Notes: generated by a model not told the origin, from the letters alone. 64,000 nt of DNA from Streptomyces roseifaciens (GCF_001445655.1 NZ_LNBE01000001.1:125811-189810); one strand, 5' to 3'. Positions 1 through 9,180 are shown, numbered from the stretch's first letter. Numbers and translations are program-made.

Positions 1-956
1 GCGGTGCCGACGGTCAGCGGGCTGCGCGAGGAGGCCTTGACGACGCGGTCGATGGTGGCGAGGACCTCGGCACGGGTGCGGCCGAGGCCGTAGACGTCGT
101 TGCGGGCGGCGGCCCAGGTGGCCCAGTCGGCGAGAGCCTGCTCGTTCTCGCCGACGGACTCCTGGAGCATCCGGGGGCCGAACTTGCGTGGGTCGATGGC
201 GCCGTCCAGGACCACGCGGTCGGTGCGGCCGGGAAACATCTGGCTGTAGACGGTGCCCAGGTAGGTGCCGTACGAGTAGCCGAAGTAGGAGATCTTCTTC
301 TCGCCGAGCGCGCCGCGGATGACGTCCATGTCGCGGGCCGTGTTGCGGGTGGTGACGTGCGGCAGCACGGAGGCGTTGGTGGCACGGCACTTGTCGGCCA
401 GAGTCTTCTGGAAGGCGACCTGGCGATCGAAGCCCGCCCGGCCGAGACCGGCCGAGAAGAGGTTGGTGCCGACGGGCCAGCCGCAGTCCAGCGGGGTGCT
501 GCGGCCGACGAAGCGCGGGTCGAAGCCGACGATGTCGTACCGCGGGCCGGCCTTCTTCATCCACGTGCGGAATTCCGGCGGGGACTCGAGGGCGGTGCCG
601 CCGGGGCCGCCGTTGTTGAGCAGGATCGAGCCGATGCGGTGGCGGGTGTCGGTGGCCTTGAGCCGGGATATCGCGACGGTGATCGTACGGCCCCGGGGGT
701 CGGCGTAGTCGAGCGGCACGGTGACGTCTGCGCATTGCACGCCGGCCTTGTCAAGATCGCGGCCCATGGTGTCGCCCGGGCCCGTGGCGCAGCTGCCCCA
801 GCCGAGGCGCTGGCCGTAGTAACGGTCGAGCCCGGCTTCGGATTTCGAAGTGGTGGGGGCCGCCGCGGCCGTGGTGATGGGGGCCGCGCCCAGGCAGGCG
901 GCGAGGGCGAGGCCCACGGCGGAGGCGCGGCGCACGGCGGAACCGGGGGCGGTCAC
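1..956 (-). CDS. Secreted S33-family alpha/beta hydrolase (tripeptidyl-aminopeptidase-like), C-terminus cut off by window edge
   Basis: The gene reads leftward off the window edge, so the C-terminal part with the catalytic Asp and His is missing. It starts at a GTG preceded by GAGGAGA. The first 30 or so residues form an Ala-rich signal peptide. Downstream are the oxyanion-loop segment NNGGPGGT, then FDPRFVGRS, and the nucleophile elbow GYSYGTYLG, with Ser as the likely nucleophile. These features fit the secreted Streptomyces tripeptidyl aminopeptidase/SlpD-SlpE group, which removes N-terminal tripeptides from extracellular proteins. A full paralogue lies at 18971-20506 and shares the ARDMDVIR stretch before the nucleophile elbow. 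The family call is firm; the exact substrate is not known. Confidence 0.88.
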   Translation of the reverse strand, partial: MTAPGSAVRRASAVGLALAACLGAAPITTAAAAPTTSKSEAGLDRYYGQRLGWGSCATGPGDTMGRDLDKAGVQCADVTVPLDYADPRGRTITVAISRLKATDTRHRIGSILLNNGGPGGTALESPPEFRTWMKKAGPRYDIVGFDPRFVGRSTPLDCGWPVGTNLFSAGLGRAGFDRQVAFQKTLADKCRATNASVLPHVTTRNTARDMDVIRGALGEKKISYFGYSYGTYLGTVYSQMFPGRTDRVVLDGAIDPRKFGPRMLQESVGENEQALADWATWAAARNDVYGLGRTRAEVLATIDRVVKASSRSPLTVGT

Positions 957-1802
957 GACGTCTCCTCGGGGTGCTGGGCGTAAGGGGATCGCTTCGTCCT
1001 GTTCTGTATGTGTCTCACACCGTCAGACGCTAGGCGGAGCAGCCGCCCCCACTCACTACGGCTGACCCCCCAAACCTGGTGGGGCCACCCTCAGCTACTC
1101 GCGAGGGGGGGAGGCTGTCTCTTTGCCGCGCCGAGCGTATGCACCTCGGCCATCTTTCCGGTGACGCACTACGCGGAGGGCGCGGCGATTCCGGAGTCCG
1201 CGGCAAAGGGTGCCTAATCTGCGGTCCTATCGATACGTAAACCGTTTTCCATGACGATCAGACCGCTTGACGCTGAAATACCGATGATGTCGCTATTCTG
1301 AAGATCATTCCGATTGTCTTGGCCTGTCGGTTTTGGGATGCCGCCCACCCTGGTGCTCTCAACCTGCAGGTAGGTGGATCAGTGCCGGCCTGACCTGCGG
1401 AGATTCATGTTTCACAGCCCTTCACCGTCCATGCCGCCCTACGTAACCGCTTCTCCCCACGCGCTCCCCAGCGCGTCCCATGCTCCCCGGAGGGGACCCG
1501 CTCTGCGACGACGTATGCGACTGGGTGACTGTCGGCCTCCGGGGGAGCCCAACGGCCCACCCGGCCGCCCCTCGGTGTGGGGCCGTCCAGCTGACCCGCA
1601 GTCAGTTCGCTGACGTCCTGGCGGCTCTTGGGCACGGCTGTGCCCTTCTGCCGCGGACGAACGCGGACAAGCCGTCGACGCGTGGGCGGCACGCGTCCGA
1701 ACGTGGGCGCGGTACCTGGCCCGGTCTCCCATTGGCGTACTGCACACGGCGCCCGGGCCCGTGGGGGGAGTGAGGCGTACAGCATCGAATTGGAGGTGTG
1801 TT
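957..1802. other. Long intergenic region without a convincing gene
   Basis: This is about 845 bases between two divergent secreted-protein genes. The part around 1220-1340 is clearly less GC-rich than its surroundings and is the likely promoter region. No open frame here shows normal coding bias, and I see no RNA gene or inverted repeat that I would defend. Confidence 0.5.
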
Positions 1803-3035
1803 GTGTCCGGACTACGCGGCAACGGCATCAGGCGGTTGCTTCGCCCTACGGCTCTGACGGTCGCTCTGCTCACTACATTGACGTCGCCGGTCCCCCTGGC
1901 GGAAGCCGCCGGTACGGCGGAGCCGGTGGTACGGCCGTCCGCGCACGCGCGCGGATTCAAGCATCCGGGGGTGCTGGTGAGCAAGGGCCAGCTCGACCGC
2001 CTCCGCAAACGAGTCAAGGCCGGCGGTGAGTGGCGGTCGTCGTTCGCCGTCATGCGCCACAGCAGGTACGGGTCGCTCCACTACACCGCGAGGCCCGTCC
2101 GGGTCGTGGAGTGCCCGCCGGACGACCGGCCCGGATACGGGTGCGTCGAGGAACGGGAGGACGCGATCGCCGCGTACACGCACGCGCTCCTGTGGTACGT
2201 CACGCGGGACCGCGCGCACGCCCGCAAGGCCGTGCAGATCATGGATGCGTGGTCTGCCGTGGTCAGGGAGCACACCGAAGGCAATGCCGCGTTGCAGGCG
2301 GCATGGGCCGGCAGCTCCTGGGCGCGGGCTGCGGAGATCATGCGGCACACCCACGGCGGTTGGCCGCGCAACCGGGTGCGGCGGTTCGCCGGCATGCTGC
2401 GCACGGCCTACCTCCGCGAGGTGACGGTCCCCGTACCGGACTACAACGGGAACTGGGACCTGGTCATGACCGACGCCGCCATGGGGATCTCGGTGTTCCT
2501 CGACGACCGGCGCGGTTTCAACAGGGCCGTGCGCAGGTTCCGCGCCCGTGTCCCGGCCTACTTCTACCTCAAGTCCGACGGCCCCCTGCCCAAGCGCCCG
2601 CCGGGCAGCCACATCAGAACCCCCGACAGGACCAGGGAGTACTGGTTCGGGCAGCGGAGGTTCGTGAGCGGCCTCGGCCAGGAGACCTGCCGGAACTTCA
2701 CCCACATCGGCTACTCCCTCGCGGCCACCGCCCACATCGCGGAGACCGCCTGGCATCAGGGCCTCGACCTCTACGGCGAGGTCGGCAAACGGATGCGGGC
2801 AGCGCTCACCCTCCACGCCCGGTACCAACTGGGCGCCCACGCGCCGCGCTGGCTGTGCGGCGGGCATCTGGACCGTGCCATGGGGCCGGACACCGAGGTG
2901 GCCCTCAACCACTTCCGCACCCGGCGGGGCATCTCGATGCCCCAGGCCCAGCGGGCTGCCCAGCGACTGCGGAAGGTGGGAACGGACGACCTCTTCGTCG
3001 CCTGGGAAGCCTTGACCCACGCGAAGAACCGCTGA
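1803..3035 (+). CDS. Secreted alginate-lyase-family protein (predicted polysaccharide lyase)
   Basis: The product is 410 aa if it starts at the GTG at 1803, which has GGAGG six bases upstream; an earlier in-frame start at 1761 has no ribosome site. Residues 1-45 look like an export signal with a basic head and a hydrophobic core ending near AEA. The mature part is mostly alpha-helical with NGNWDLVMTDAAMGI and a long RNFTHIGYSLAATAHIAET helix, which resembles the (alpha/alpha) toroid of the Alginate_lyase (PF05426-type) family. It would act outside the cell on an acidic polysaccharide, but the substrate cannot be read from sequence. It stands alone and is followed by a strong terminator hairpin. 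Confidence 0.75.
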   Translation: MSGLRGNGIRRLLRPTALTVALLTTLTSPVPLAEAAGTAEPVVRPSAHARGFKHPGVLVSKGQLDRLRKRVKAGGEWRSSFAVMRHSRYGSLHYTARPVRVVECPPDDRPGYGCVEEREDAIAAYTHALLWYVTRDRAHARKAVQIMDAWSAVVREHTEGNAALQAAWAGSSWARAAEIMRHTHGGWPRNRVRRFAGMLRTAYLREVTVPVPDYNGNWDLVMTDAAMGISVFLDDRRGFNRAVRRFRARVPAYFYLKSDGPLPKRPPGSHIRTPDRTREYWFGQRRFVSGLGQETCRNFTHIGYSLAATAHIAETAWHQGLDLYGEVGKRMRAALTLHARYQLGAHAPRWLCGGHLDRAMGPDTEVALNHFRTRRGISMPQAQRAAQRLRKVGTDDLFVAWEALTHAKNR

Positions 3036-3054
3036 GCGGGGTCGCTGATCGCCG

Positions 3055-3082
3055 ACCGTCGGTCGTCCACCGTCGGTCGTCC
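3055..3082. repeat. Two perfect 14-bp tandem copies of ACCGTCGGTCGTCC
   Basis: The unit is repeated exactly once, directly after the lyase gene. A shorter ACCGTCGG copy follows at 3095-3102 and another ACCGTCGG lies at 3152-3159. The unit contains a near-palindrome (GACCGTCGGTC). Function is unknown. Confidence 0.7.
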
Positions 3083-3112
3083 CCCCCGACGTCCACCGTC
3101 GGACGGAAGCGG

Positions 3113-3147
3113 GCAGGCACACGCGGTGCGTGAACGCGTGTGCCTGC
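3113..3147. terminator. Strong hairpin terminator
   Basis: GCAGGCACACGCG pairs perfectly with CGCGTGTGCCTGC around a nine-base loop, 78 bases after the stop of the lyase gene. There is no T-tract, as is usual in streptomycetes. Confidence 0.75.
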
Positions 3148-3163
3148 ACGTTACCGTCGGTGG

Positions 3164-3712
3164 ATGCGCATACCACCAGTACAGCCGGTACCGCCGGACC
3201 AGGCGTCCGCAGCGGAGAAGGCGGCGAGCTCGGCCCAGGCCGCGGTGCGTGAGGTCGCCCTGCCCATAGAAGAGGCGTTGACCGATGCGGACCACGCCGT
3301 CGGCATCTCCCTGGTGGTCGCCTTGCCGCTCACTGACGGCTTTCCCCCGCGCGTACCGCTGGTACAGGTCGCGCAGTCGGCTGCGAGCCGTGACGGCGTG
3401 GCCGACGTAGTCGGCGTACGGCCGATCAAGCCGCTTTCGCGCTGGTACCAGGAAGTGCGGCGGGCCGTCGAGTCGATGGCTTCGGGCCGGAGTGCGGTGC
3501 CTGTGGATGTCCTTGCGAATGTCCTTGTGGATGTCCGTTCCGATGGCACGGAGAGCCTCGTCGCAGCCATTGAGCAGCGGCTGGGAGTGGTACGGATCGC
3601 GGCGGAGGTCGACCTGTCCCACGACGGCGCCTACTCCGCCGCTTGGCGCAAGGACTTCCTACTGGTCACGCGGTCTCACGTCGCCGTGCTCGCCTTGACC
3701 GTCGACGACTGA
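3164..3712 (+). CDS. Conserved-looking hypothetical protein
   Basis: I do not recognise the family. The reading frame gives a 182-aa soluble protein from the ATG at 3164; a GTG at 3140 is in frame but lies inside the terminator hairpin. The C-terminal half has alternating hydrophobic strands, ending in a conserved-looking WRKDFLLVTRSHVAVLALTVDD-like segment. There is no signal peptide or membrane segment. The start sits only 16 bases after the hairpin, so any promoter must overlap it and the mRNA would be leaderless or nearly so. Codon bias supports this frame over the opposite strand. Confidence 0.55.
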   Translation: MRIPPVQPVPPDQASAAEKAASSAQAAVREVALPIEEALTDADHAVGISLVVALPLTDGFPPRVPLVQVAQSAASRDGVADVVGVRPIKPLSRWYQEVRRAVESMASGRSAVPVDVLANVLVDVRSDGTESLVAAIEQRLGVVRIAAEVDLSHDGAYSAAWRKDFLLVTRSHVAVLALTVDD

Positions 3713-3783
3713 CGCACCCGGTGTCAGTCCGTCTGCTGCGCGACGCGCCGCCACCTGCCCGTCCCCACCGAATCCCGTCCCTC

Positions 3784-4716
3784 CTAGGGAACGAGGACGA
3801 TCTTTCCCTTCACCCGCCCGCTCTCGATCAGGCGGTGGGCCTCGGCCGCCTCCGTCAGCGGCAGGACGCGTTCGACGTGCACCCGCAGCCGCCCCTGCGC
3901 GATGAGCGCGTTGAGCTTCTCCAACGAGGCGTAGTCGGGCTCGACGCCGAGGCTCGCGAAGCGCACCCCCCGCTCGGTCAGGTCCGGCACGGCCGCCGCC
4001 CGGGTGGCGCTCACCAGGATCCCGCCGGGCCGCAGTGTCTCCACCGCCCGCGCCGCGTCGTCACCTGCGACCAGGTCGAAGAGCATGTCGACGTCCCGTA
4101 CGGCCGCACCGACATCGGTCGTGGTGTAGTCGACGAGCTCATCCGCACCGAAGCCGCGCACGAATGCGTGCTTCTCCGCCCGCGCGGTGCCGATGACGTA
4201 CGCCCCGAGCGCCTTGGCGACCTGTACGGCCAGGTGGCCCGTCCCGCCGGCCGCCCCGAGGATCAGCACCCGCTGCCTGCTCGACACCCGCGCCGTGTCC
4301 ACCAATCCCTGCCAGGCGGTGAGCGCCGCCATCGGCAGCGCCGCGGCTTCGGCGTGGGTGAGGGCGGCGGGCTTGTGGGCCAGATGGCGGGGCGGGGCGG
4401 TGACGTACTCGGCGTAGCCGCCGCCGCGCCACGGGAAGTGCACCAGCCCGTACACCTCGTCGCCCGGAGCGAAGCGGGTGACGCCCGGGGCGACCGCCTC
4501 GACCACCCCCGACACGTCCCAGCCGGGGACGAACGGCAGCGTCCCCCAAGGGACCACACCTGCCCGGAACTTCGCGTCCACCGGGTTCACACCTGCCGCC
4601 TCGACCCGCACCAGCACCTCGGTGGCCACCGGCTCCGGACGCTCCACCTCCGCCACGCGCAGCTCCTCCGGACCGCCGAAGGCAAGCTGACTGACAGCGC
4701 GCATACGCACACCCAT
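3784..4716 (-). CDS. NADP-dependent medium-chain dehydrogenase/quinone oxidoreductase
   Basis: This 310-aa cytosolic protein belongs to the zinc-independent MDR branch. The N-terminal GroES-like fold carries GVNPVDAKFRAG and PGWDVSGVV. The Rossmann part has GAAGGTGHLAVQVAKALGA for the dinucleotide, and the C-terminus ends in the family signature GRVKGKIVLV. No zinc-binding cysteine cluster is visible, so it should reduce quinones, enones or aldehydes with NAD(P)H. The ATG at 4716 has AGAGGGG upstream. It is divergent from an HxlR regulator, an arrangement typical of a redox or electrophile-sensing switch in which HxlR controls the reductase. Confidence 0.88.
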   Translation of the reverse strand: MGVRMRAVSQLAFGGPEELRVAEVERPEPVATEVLVRVEAAGVNPVDAKFRAGVVPWGTLPFVPGWDVSGVVEAVAPGVTRFAPGDEVYGLVHFPWRGGGYAEYVTAPPRHLAHKPAALTHAEAAALPMAALTAWQGLVDTARVSSRQRVLILGAAGGTGHLAVQVAKALGAYVIGTARAEKHAFVRGFGADELVDYTTTDVGAAVRDVDMLFDLVAGDDAARAVETLRPGGILVSATRAAAVPDLTERGVRFASLGVEPDYASLEKLNALIAQGRLRVHVERVLPLTEAAEAHRLIESGRVKGKIVLVP

Positions 4717-4819
4717 CACGTACCCCTCTTACTGAGCTTCTTGCTGATCTCTCACGGTTGCCGCGCGGCACACACCAGCCTGCGCCAGGCACCGACACTT
4801 GAGAAGAAGGCACCCTCCT

Positions 4820-4844
4820 GATACCCAGGTTCCCTATGGATACC
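4820..4844. promoter_or_regulatory. Candidate HxlR-binding repeat at the regulator start
   Basis: GATACC occurs at 4820-4825 and again at 4839-4844, 19 bases apart and on the same face of the helix to within two bases. The second copy overlaps the start codon of the regulator. The spacing suggests an autoregulatory operator in the divergent intergenic region; this is inference. Confidence 0.35.
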
Positions 4845-5258
4845 TGCAATGACCTGCGGCAATACGGTGGCGCCCATGCCTACTTCCAGACCTGCCCGTC
4901 CCGCCCGGTGCTCTCGCTGCTCACCAGCAAATGGGCCCTGCTCACGGTCGGCGCCCTCCAGCAGGGGCCGTTGCGCTTCAACGCACTGCGCCGCCGCCTG
5001 GACGGCGTCACGCAAAAGATGCTCACCCAGGCACTGCGCACCCTGGAGCGCGACGGCCTGGTCACCCGCACCGTCTACCCCACGATCCCGCCGAAGGTCG
5101 TCTACGAACTCACCGAGCTCGGTCACAGCCTCACCGGCCTGCTGACGGCGATTCAGGACTGGTCCGAGGAACATCAGGACGAGGTGCTCGCCGCCCGCCG
5201 GACCTATGACCGGCGGGCGGCAGCCGAGGTGGAGGCGGTGCGACCGGCCGGCGATTAA
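4836..5258 (+). CDS. HxlR-family winged-helix transcriptional regulator
   Basis: The 140-aa product has the compact HxlR layout: an N-terminal Cys (residue 4) and a second Cys in FQTCP before the winged helix, then LLTSKWALLTVGAL, the recognition part FNALRRRLDGVTQKMLTQALRTLERDGLV and the wing with YELTELG. HxlR proteins bind DNA as dimers and some sense electrophiles or oxidants through the N-terminal cysteines, which are present here. It is divergent from the MDR oxidoreductase and is likely its regulator. No obvious ribosome site precedes the ATG. Confidence 0.9.
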   Translation: MDTCNDLRQYGGAHAYFQTCPSRPVLSLLTSKWALLTVGALQQGPLRFNALRRRLDGVTQKMLTQALRTLERDGLVTRTVYPTIPPKVVYELTELGHSLTGLLTAIQDWSEEHQDEVLAARRTYDRRAAAEVEAVRPAGD

Positions 5259-5429
5259 GGTCTCCGGAAACGCCTCCGTGCCGTGCTCTGGGCACCGCGG
5301 TGCCTGCCCCATGACGGTCTCGCTGCGCAAGACCGGAATCAGCTGGATCCGAGGAGTGGGAGTGGCTGGTCGGGATGTGTAACGTTCGCCCTGCGTGCGG
5401 GACCGGTGCTGCAGGGTGAGGAGGGGGCA

Positions 5430-6242
5430 GTGAGCGGGATAGTGATCTATCTGCCGCAGGGGAAGGGAGAGGCCGGAGGGGAGCCGCGCGGTGATGCGGT
5501 GACCTTACGGCTGGGCCCGGGGGAGGTGGCGCGTTTCGGGCGGGGCTCGGCGACGTGCCCGGTCGAGCTCCGCCTCGACGACGAGGCGATTTCCCGGTTG
5601 GCGGGGGAGATCCGGGTGACGGACGACCACTGGCAGCTGAGCAACCTCAGTACGACCCAGAGCTATCTGGTGGAGAACCCGGAGGGAGCGGGGGAGTACC
5701 TGAGGGTGCCGCCGCGGCGGGCCGGAGCGCCCATCCCCTTCGAGTTCTCGCGGGTTGTGCTGCCCACCCGCCGCAGTACCACGGTCGCCTTCCAGGTGTT
5801 CGCGCCCGACCACGTCTACCTGGACCTGGACCCGGACGGCATGGGCGACCAGTGGGGAAGCCGAACCATGACCGCGTACTCGCTGGACGAGACGGCCCTC
5901 TACTTCCTCGTCCTGGTCGCGCTCTGCGAACCGCGGCTGCGCGACGAGTCCCCGGTCGCGGTGCCGACCACTCCCGAGATCGTCGAGAGGCTCCGCGGCC
6001 ACGCCGCCTGCGGCCAGTTGACGGCTCGGGCGGTCAGCTCGCACATCGACTACCTGGCCGACGAGAAGATGCGGATCAGCACTCCGGCCGAGTACGGGGC
6101 GCGCAGGGAAGCCCGCCGCAACGGCAAGCGGGAGGCGATCGTCGGACTCGTCCTGCGGTTCGGGCTCGTACGGGAGGAGCATCTCGCGCTGCTGCCGCCC
6201 CGGGCCGGAACGGGTGCACAGGAGCAGGAGACGGTGAGATGA
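5430..6242 (+). CDS. FHA-domain protein with C-terminal helical part
   Basis: The 270-aa product starts at a GTG with GGTGAGGAGGGG just upstream; longer in-frame starts lack a ribosome site. Residues 20-110 contain FGRGS, a SRLAGEIR element and an NLSTTQSYLVEN stretch, which together match a forkhead-associated phosphothreonine-binding fold. The C-terminal half has a region resembling a winged helix (EIVERLRGHAACGQLTARAV). It lies three bases upstream of a transmembrane Ser/Thr kinase, so the pair is probably co-translated, with this protein as a substrate or docking partner that recognises phosphothreonine. Confidence 0.82.
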   Translation: MSGIVIYLPQGKGEAGGEPRGDAVTLRLGPGEVARFGRGSATCPVELRLDDEAISRLAGEIRVTDDHWQLSNLSTTQSYLVENPEGAGEYLRVPPRRAGAPIPFEFSRVVLPTRRSTTVAFQVFAPDHVYLDLDPDGMGDQWGSRTMTAYSLDETALYFLVLVALCEPRLRDESPVAVPTTPEIVERLRGHAACGQLTARAVSSHIDYLADEKMRISTPAEYGARREARRNGKREAIVGLVLRFGLVREEHLALLPPRAGTGAQEQETVR

Positions 6243-6245
6243 GAC

Positions 6246-7856
6246 GTGGTGGACCGGCGCGGCGATGCGGCCGGCGGACCGGAGGGAAACCCGGAGGGGG
6301 ATACGGTGCACGGCTTGGCCGGCTCATCGGGCGGTGACCGCACGGAACTGCTTCCGCGCGGCTACCGCGTGGGCGACTGGGAGGTCACCGAGCCGATCGG
6401 GGCGGGCGGCTGGGCAACCGTCTATGCGGGACGATTAGCCGGTGACGGCGATGGCGATGGCGACGATGCAGGCCGGACGGCAGGGCCGGGTCACGGCGGC
6501 CTTCGTGGCGGCGTCGCGCTCAAAGTCCTGCCGACCGCCGGTCTTGCACCGCGCCAGGCCCGCAAGGCTGCGGAAACCGCCCGGCGCGAGGTCGAATTCG
6601 GCCGCCGGTCCTCCCATCCGAGGCTGATCCGCCTGCTGGACTCCGTCGTGCTCGGCGAACCGGACTCCCCTCTCCTGGACGGCGCCGTCGTGCTGGTCAT
6701 GGAGCGGGCCGAGCGCAGCCTGCGGGACATGCTCGACGCCGGAGTGACCGAAGCCGGAGCTGGAGCCGAAACCGGCGCCGACGCCGACGCCGTAGGCGTC
6801 CGGCTGTTCGCCGAGATTTGTGAGGGCCTGGCCCATCTGCACCGCAGCGGCTGGGTGCACGGGGACCTCAAACCCGACAACATCCTGCTGATGCCGGACG
6901 GCTCGGTGAAACTCTCGGACTTCGGGCTGGCCACGGAACTGACCGGCACCCACGGCACCCACGGGTACGCACCTCCGATGGGCACCTTCGACTACCTCCC
7001 GCCCGAGCGGTGGAAGGCCCCGCTCGGCGAGCGGGGCGTGGAGGTCCGTCCGAGCGCCGACATCTGGGCCCTGGGCATCATGATCCACGAGGTGTTCGCC
7101 GCCGGTGCCTCGCCGTTTCCCGGTGCCACGCCCATGGCCCGCGGCGCCGCGACGCAGGAGTACGCCGAGGGGCGGTCACCGCTCCGCCTGGACAGCGCGG
7201 TTCCGCCGTTCTGGCGCGCGCTGGCCGCCGACTGCCTGGCCCCCACCCACGCCGCACGCGCCGCGCACACCGCCGAGAGCCTGCTGGCGCGCATCAGGGA
7301 CCGGCAGGCCACGACAGCAAAGCCCACGGTGGAGACCGGTACCGGGCATCCGGTGCTACGCCGGCGAAGAAGAGCCCGCGCTGCACTCGCAGCCGTTGCG
7401 GCGTGCATGGTGGGGGCGGCGATCTGGCCGTACGCCGTACGCGACGGCGTGTCCAGCACGCATGGCACCCACGGCACGCGTAGCGCGCCCGGCAAGCCCG
7501 GCGTCGCGGCGGCCGAAGCGGCCGGCCGCGTCCGGGTCTTCAACGCCGAGCAGAGCTGCCGGGACCGTGCGGACCGGGACCCGCAGTGCAGTCTCGGCCT
7601 GGCGATCGACCCCCTCCGGCCGTACACCATCGACAACGTCGTACCGACGCGGGTCTGGCACGGCGATGAGCTCACCGTCGACTGCCTCCTCCCGCAAGGG
7701 ATGCCCATCATCGACGAGGCGGACACGCAGTCCGCCGCCTGGTACCGCGTGCGCCTCCCACGGGGTTCCGCACGGCCCAACGCCTGGCTGCCCGCCGTGC
7801 GGACGAAGGACCATCCACCGGTCCCCGAGTGCCCGCGCCCCGTACCCGTGCGGTGA
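6246..7856 (+). CDS. Transmembrane serine/threonine protein kinase with extracellular cysteine-containing domain
   Basis: The 536-aa protein has an intracellular kinase domain (about residues 40-350) with the glycine loop GAGGWATVY, the VALKV lysine near residue 92, the catalytic HGDLKPDN loop near 205 and DFG near 225. The catalytic loop has HGD rather than HRD, so activation-loop control may be RD-independent. One transmembrane helix follows at about 376-398. The outside domain of about 135 residues contains three cysteines (SCRDR, QCSLG, VDCLL) plus one near the end and no PASTA repeats. An acidic GDGDGDGDDAG insert sits between glycine loop and lysine. It forms an operon with the upstream FHA gene. 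Confidence 0.9.
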   Translation: MVDRRGDAAGGPEGNPEGDTVHGLAGSSGGDRTELLPRGYRVGDWEVTEPIGAGGWATVYAGRLAGDGDGDGDDAGRTAGPGHGGLRGGVALKVLPTAGLAPRQARKAAETARREVEFGRRSSHPRLIRLLDSVVLGEPDSPLLDGAVVLVMERAERSLRDMLDAGVTEAGAGAETGADADAVGVRLFAEICEGLAHLHRSGWVHGDLKPDNILLMPDGSVKLSDFGLATELTGTHGTHGYAPPMGTFDYLPPERWKAPLGERGVEVRPSADIWALGIMIHEVFAAGASPFPGATPMARGAATQEYAEGRSPLRLDSAVPPFWRALAADCLAPTHAARAAHTAESLLARIRDRQATTAKPTVETGTGHPVLRRRRRARAALAAVAACMVGAAIWPYAVRDGVSSTHGTHGTRSAPGKPGVAAAEAAGRVRVFNAEQSCRDRADRDPQCSLGLAIDPLRPYTIDNVVPTRVWHGDELTVDCLLPQGMPIIDEADTQSAAWYRVRLPRGSARPNAWLPAVRTKDHPPVPECPRPVPVR

Positions 7857-8084
7857 GCGAGGACTCCGGGAGCGCTGAGAATCCAGCACCGTGTTGTGTC
7901 GTGTCGTGCCCGGGCTGTCGCACTTCCCGAGTCCATCAGGAACCCCCGCGCGTGTCACCCCGGATCGTTCCGGATGCCTCGCCCGCGCCCCCGTGACTAC
8001 CTTGCGGACCCTCGGTCTCTTCGAGCGGGGCCTGTTCATTCGGTCGCCGCAAACCGGTGCGGACGCCGTACACCCACGCAATCC

Positions 8085-8142
8085 CACTCACCGACCGATC
8101 ACTCACCGACCGATCACCCACCGACCGATCGGTCACCGACCA
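8085..8142 (+). repeat. Three 15-bp tandem repeats plus a degenerate fourth in the esterase leader
   Basis: The unit CACTCACCGACCGAT occurs at 8085-8099 and 8100-8114. A copy with one change (CACCCACCGACCGAT) is at 8115-8129, and a degenerate copy (CGGTCACCGACCA) runs into the ribosome site at 8142. The array ends immediately before AGGAGG, so it is within the untranslated leader or overlaps the promoter. Confidence 0.85.
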
Positions 8143-8152
8143 GGAGGTCCCG

Positions 8153-9154
8153 TTGAGCGAGCACCGCCCCACCCGCAGGAACGTTCTGAAAGCCGTCGGC
8201 GGGGTCTCCGCCGCCATGGCCCTCGGCGCCGGGTCCGTCGTCGCGACGGCGTCGGCGGCCAACGCGGCCGGCGACGGTTTCGGGCTGCGCATCGTGGAGC
8301 GCGGCGAGGGCGACCCCCGCATGTGGTACTACCGGTTCGAGACGCGCGAGATCGGCTGGAAGCCCGCCGTCAACGTCCTCCTCCCCGACGACTACCACTT
8401 CAGTGGGCGCACCTACCCCGTCCTCTATCTGCTGCACGGCGGCGGCAACGACCAGGACTTCATCACCTTCGACCGCCCGCCCCTGAACATCCGGGCCTGG
8501 ACCGCCGGCAAGCCGGTCATCGTGGTGATGCCCGACGGCGGACACGCGGGCTGGTACTCCAACCCGGTCAGCTCGACCGTCGGCCGCCGGAACTGGGAGA
8601 GCTTCCACATCAACCAGCTGATCCCGTGGATCGACGCGAACTTCCGGACCTTCGCCGAGTACGACGGCCGCGCCGTCTCCGGGTTCTCGATGGGCGGCTT
8701 CGGCGCGCTGAAGTACGCGGCCAAGTACTGGGGCCACTTCGCCTCGGTGAGCTCCCACTCCGGCCCGGCCAGCCTGCGAGGCCCCGCCGGCGGGATCCAG
8801 GGCGGCGTCGTCCACTGGGCCAACGCGTCCTCCGCAGCGATCGAACTGGGCGGCGGAACGGTCTACGGCGTGCCGTGGGACCAGAACAGGGTCAGCATGG
8901 ACAACCCGTGCGAGCGGGTCGAGAGCTACCGGAACAAGCGGGTCTTCATGGTCGCGGGCACCAGCCCCGAGCCGACCTTCTGGGACAGGTTCAACGAGAC
9001 TGCCGTGCTGGACACCCAGCGGGAGTTCCGCGGCTTCCTCGACAGGGCGGGCATCCCGCACGAATGGCACGAAGTGCCCGGCGGTCACTACGTCCGTCCT
9101 GATCTGTTCACCCGCGACCTCGACGGCATCATCGACCGGCTCCGCAAGGCGTAG
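8153..9154 (+). CDS. Tat-exported esterase D / Ag85-like hydrolase
   Basis: The 333-aa product starts at a TTG with AGGAGG eight bases upstream; the upstream in-frame ATG at 8057 would translate the repeat array. The N-terminus carries a twin-arginine motif (TRRNVLK) and an Ala-rich segment ending ANAA, so it is a Tat substrate. The mature enzyme has LYLLHGGGND, the nucleophile elbow GFSMGGFG and a late GGHY histidine, the triad layout of the esterase (PF00756-type) family that includes mycolyltransferases and feruloyl or S-formylglutathione esterases. It acts outside the cell; the acyl substrate is unknown. Confidence 0.9.
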   Translation: MSEHRPTRRNVLKAVGGVSAAMALGAGSVVATASAANAAGDGFGLRIVERGEGDPRMWYYRFETREIGWKPAVNVLLPDDYHFSGRTYPVLYLLHGGGNDQDFITFDRPPLNIRAWTAGKPVIVVMPDGGHAGWYSNPVSSTVGRRNWESFHINQLIPWIDANFRTFAEYDGRAVSGFSMGGFGALKYAAKYWGHFASVSSHSGPASLRGPAGGIQGGVVHWANASSAAIELGGGTVYGVPWDQNRVSMDNPCERVESYRNKRVFMVAGTSPEPTFWDRFNETAVLDTQREFRGFLDRAGIPHEWHEVPGGHYVRPDLFTRDLDGIIDRLRKA

Positions 9155-9180
9155 CGCAGAACGCAGCCGCGTCGGACAGG

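Noticed and set aside
1374..1785. Small open frames between the two leftmost genes
   Set aside because: Their residues are low-complexity and they have no ribosome site or coding bias.
8085..8142. A CRISPR array
   Set aside because: The units are 15 bp, adjacent with no spacers, and there are no cas genes.
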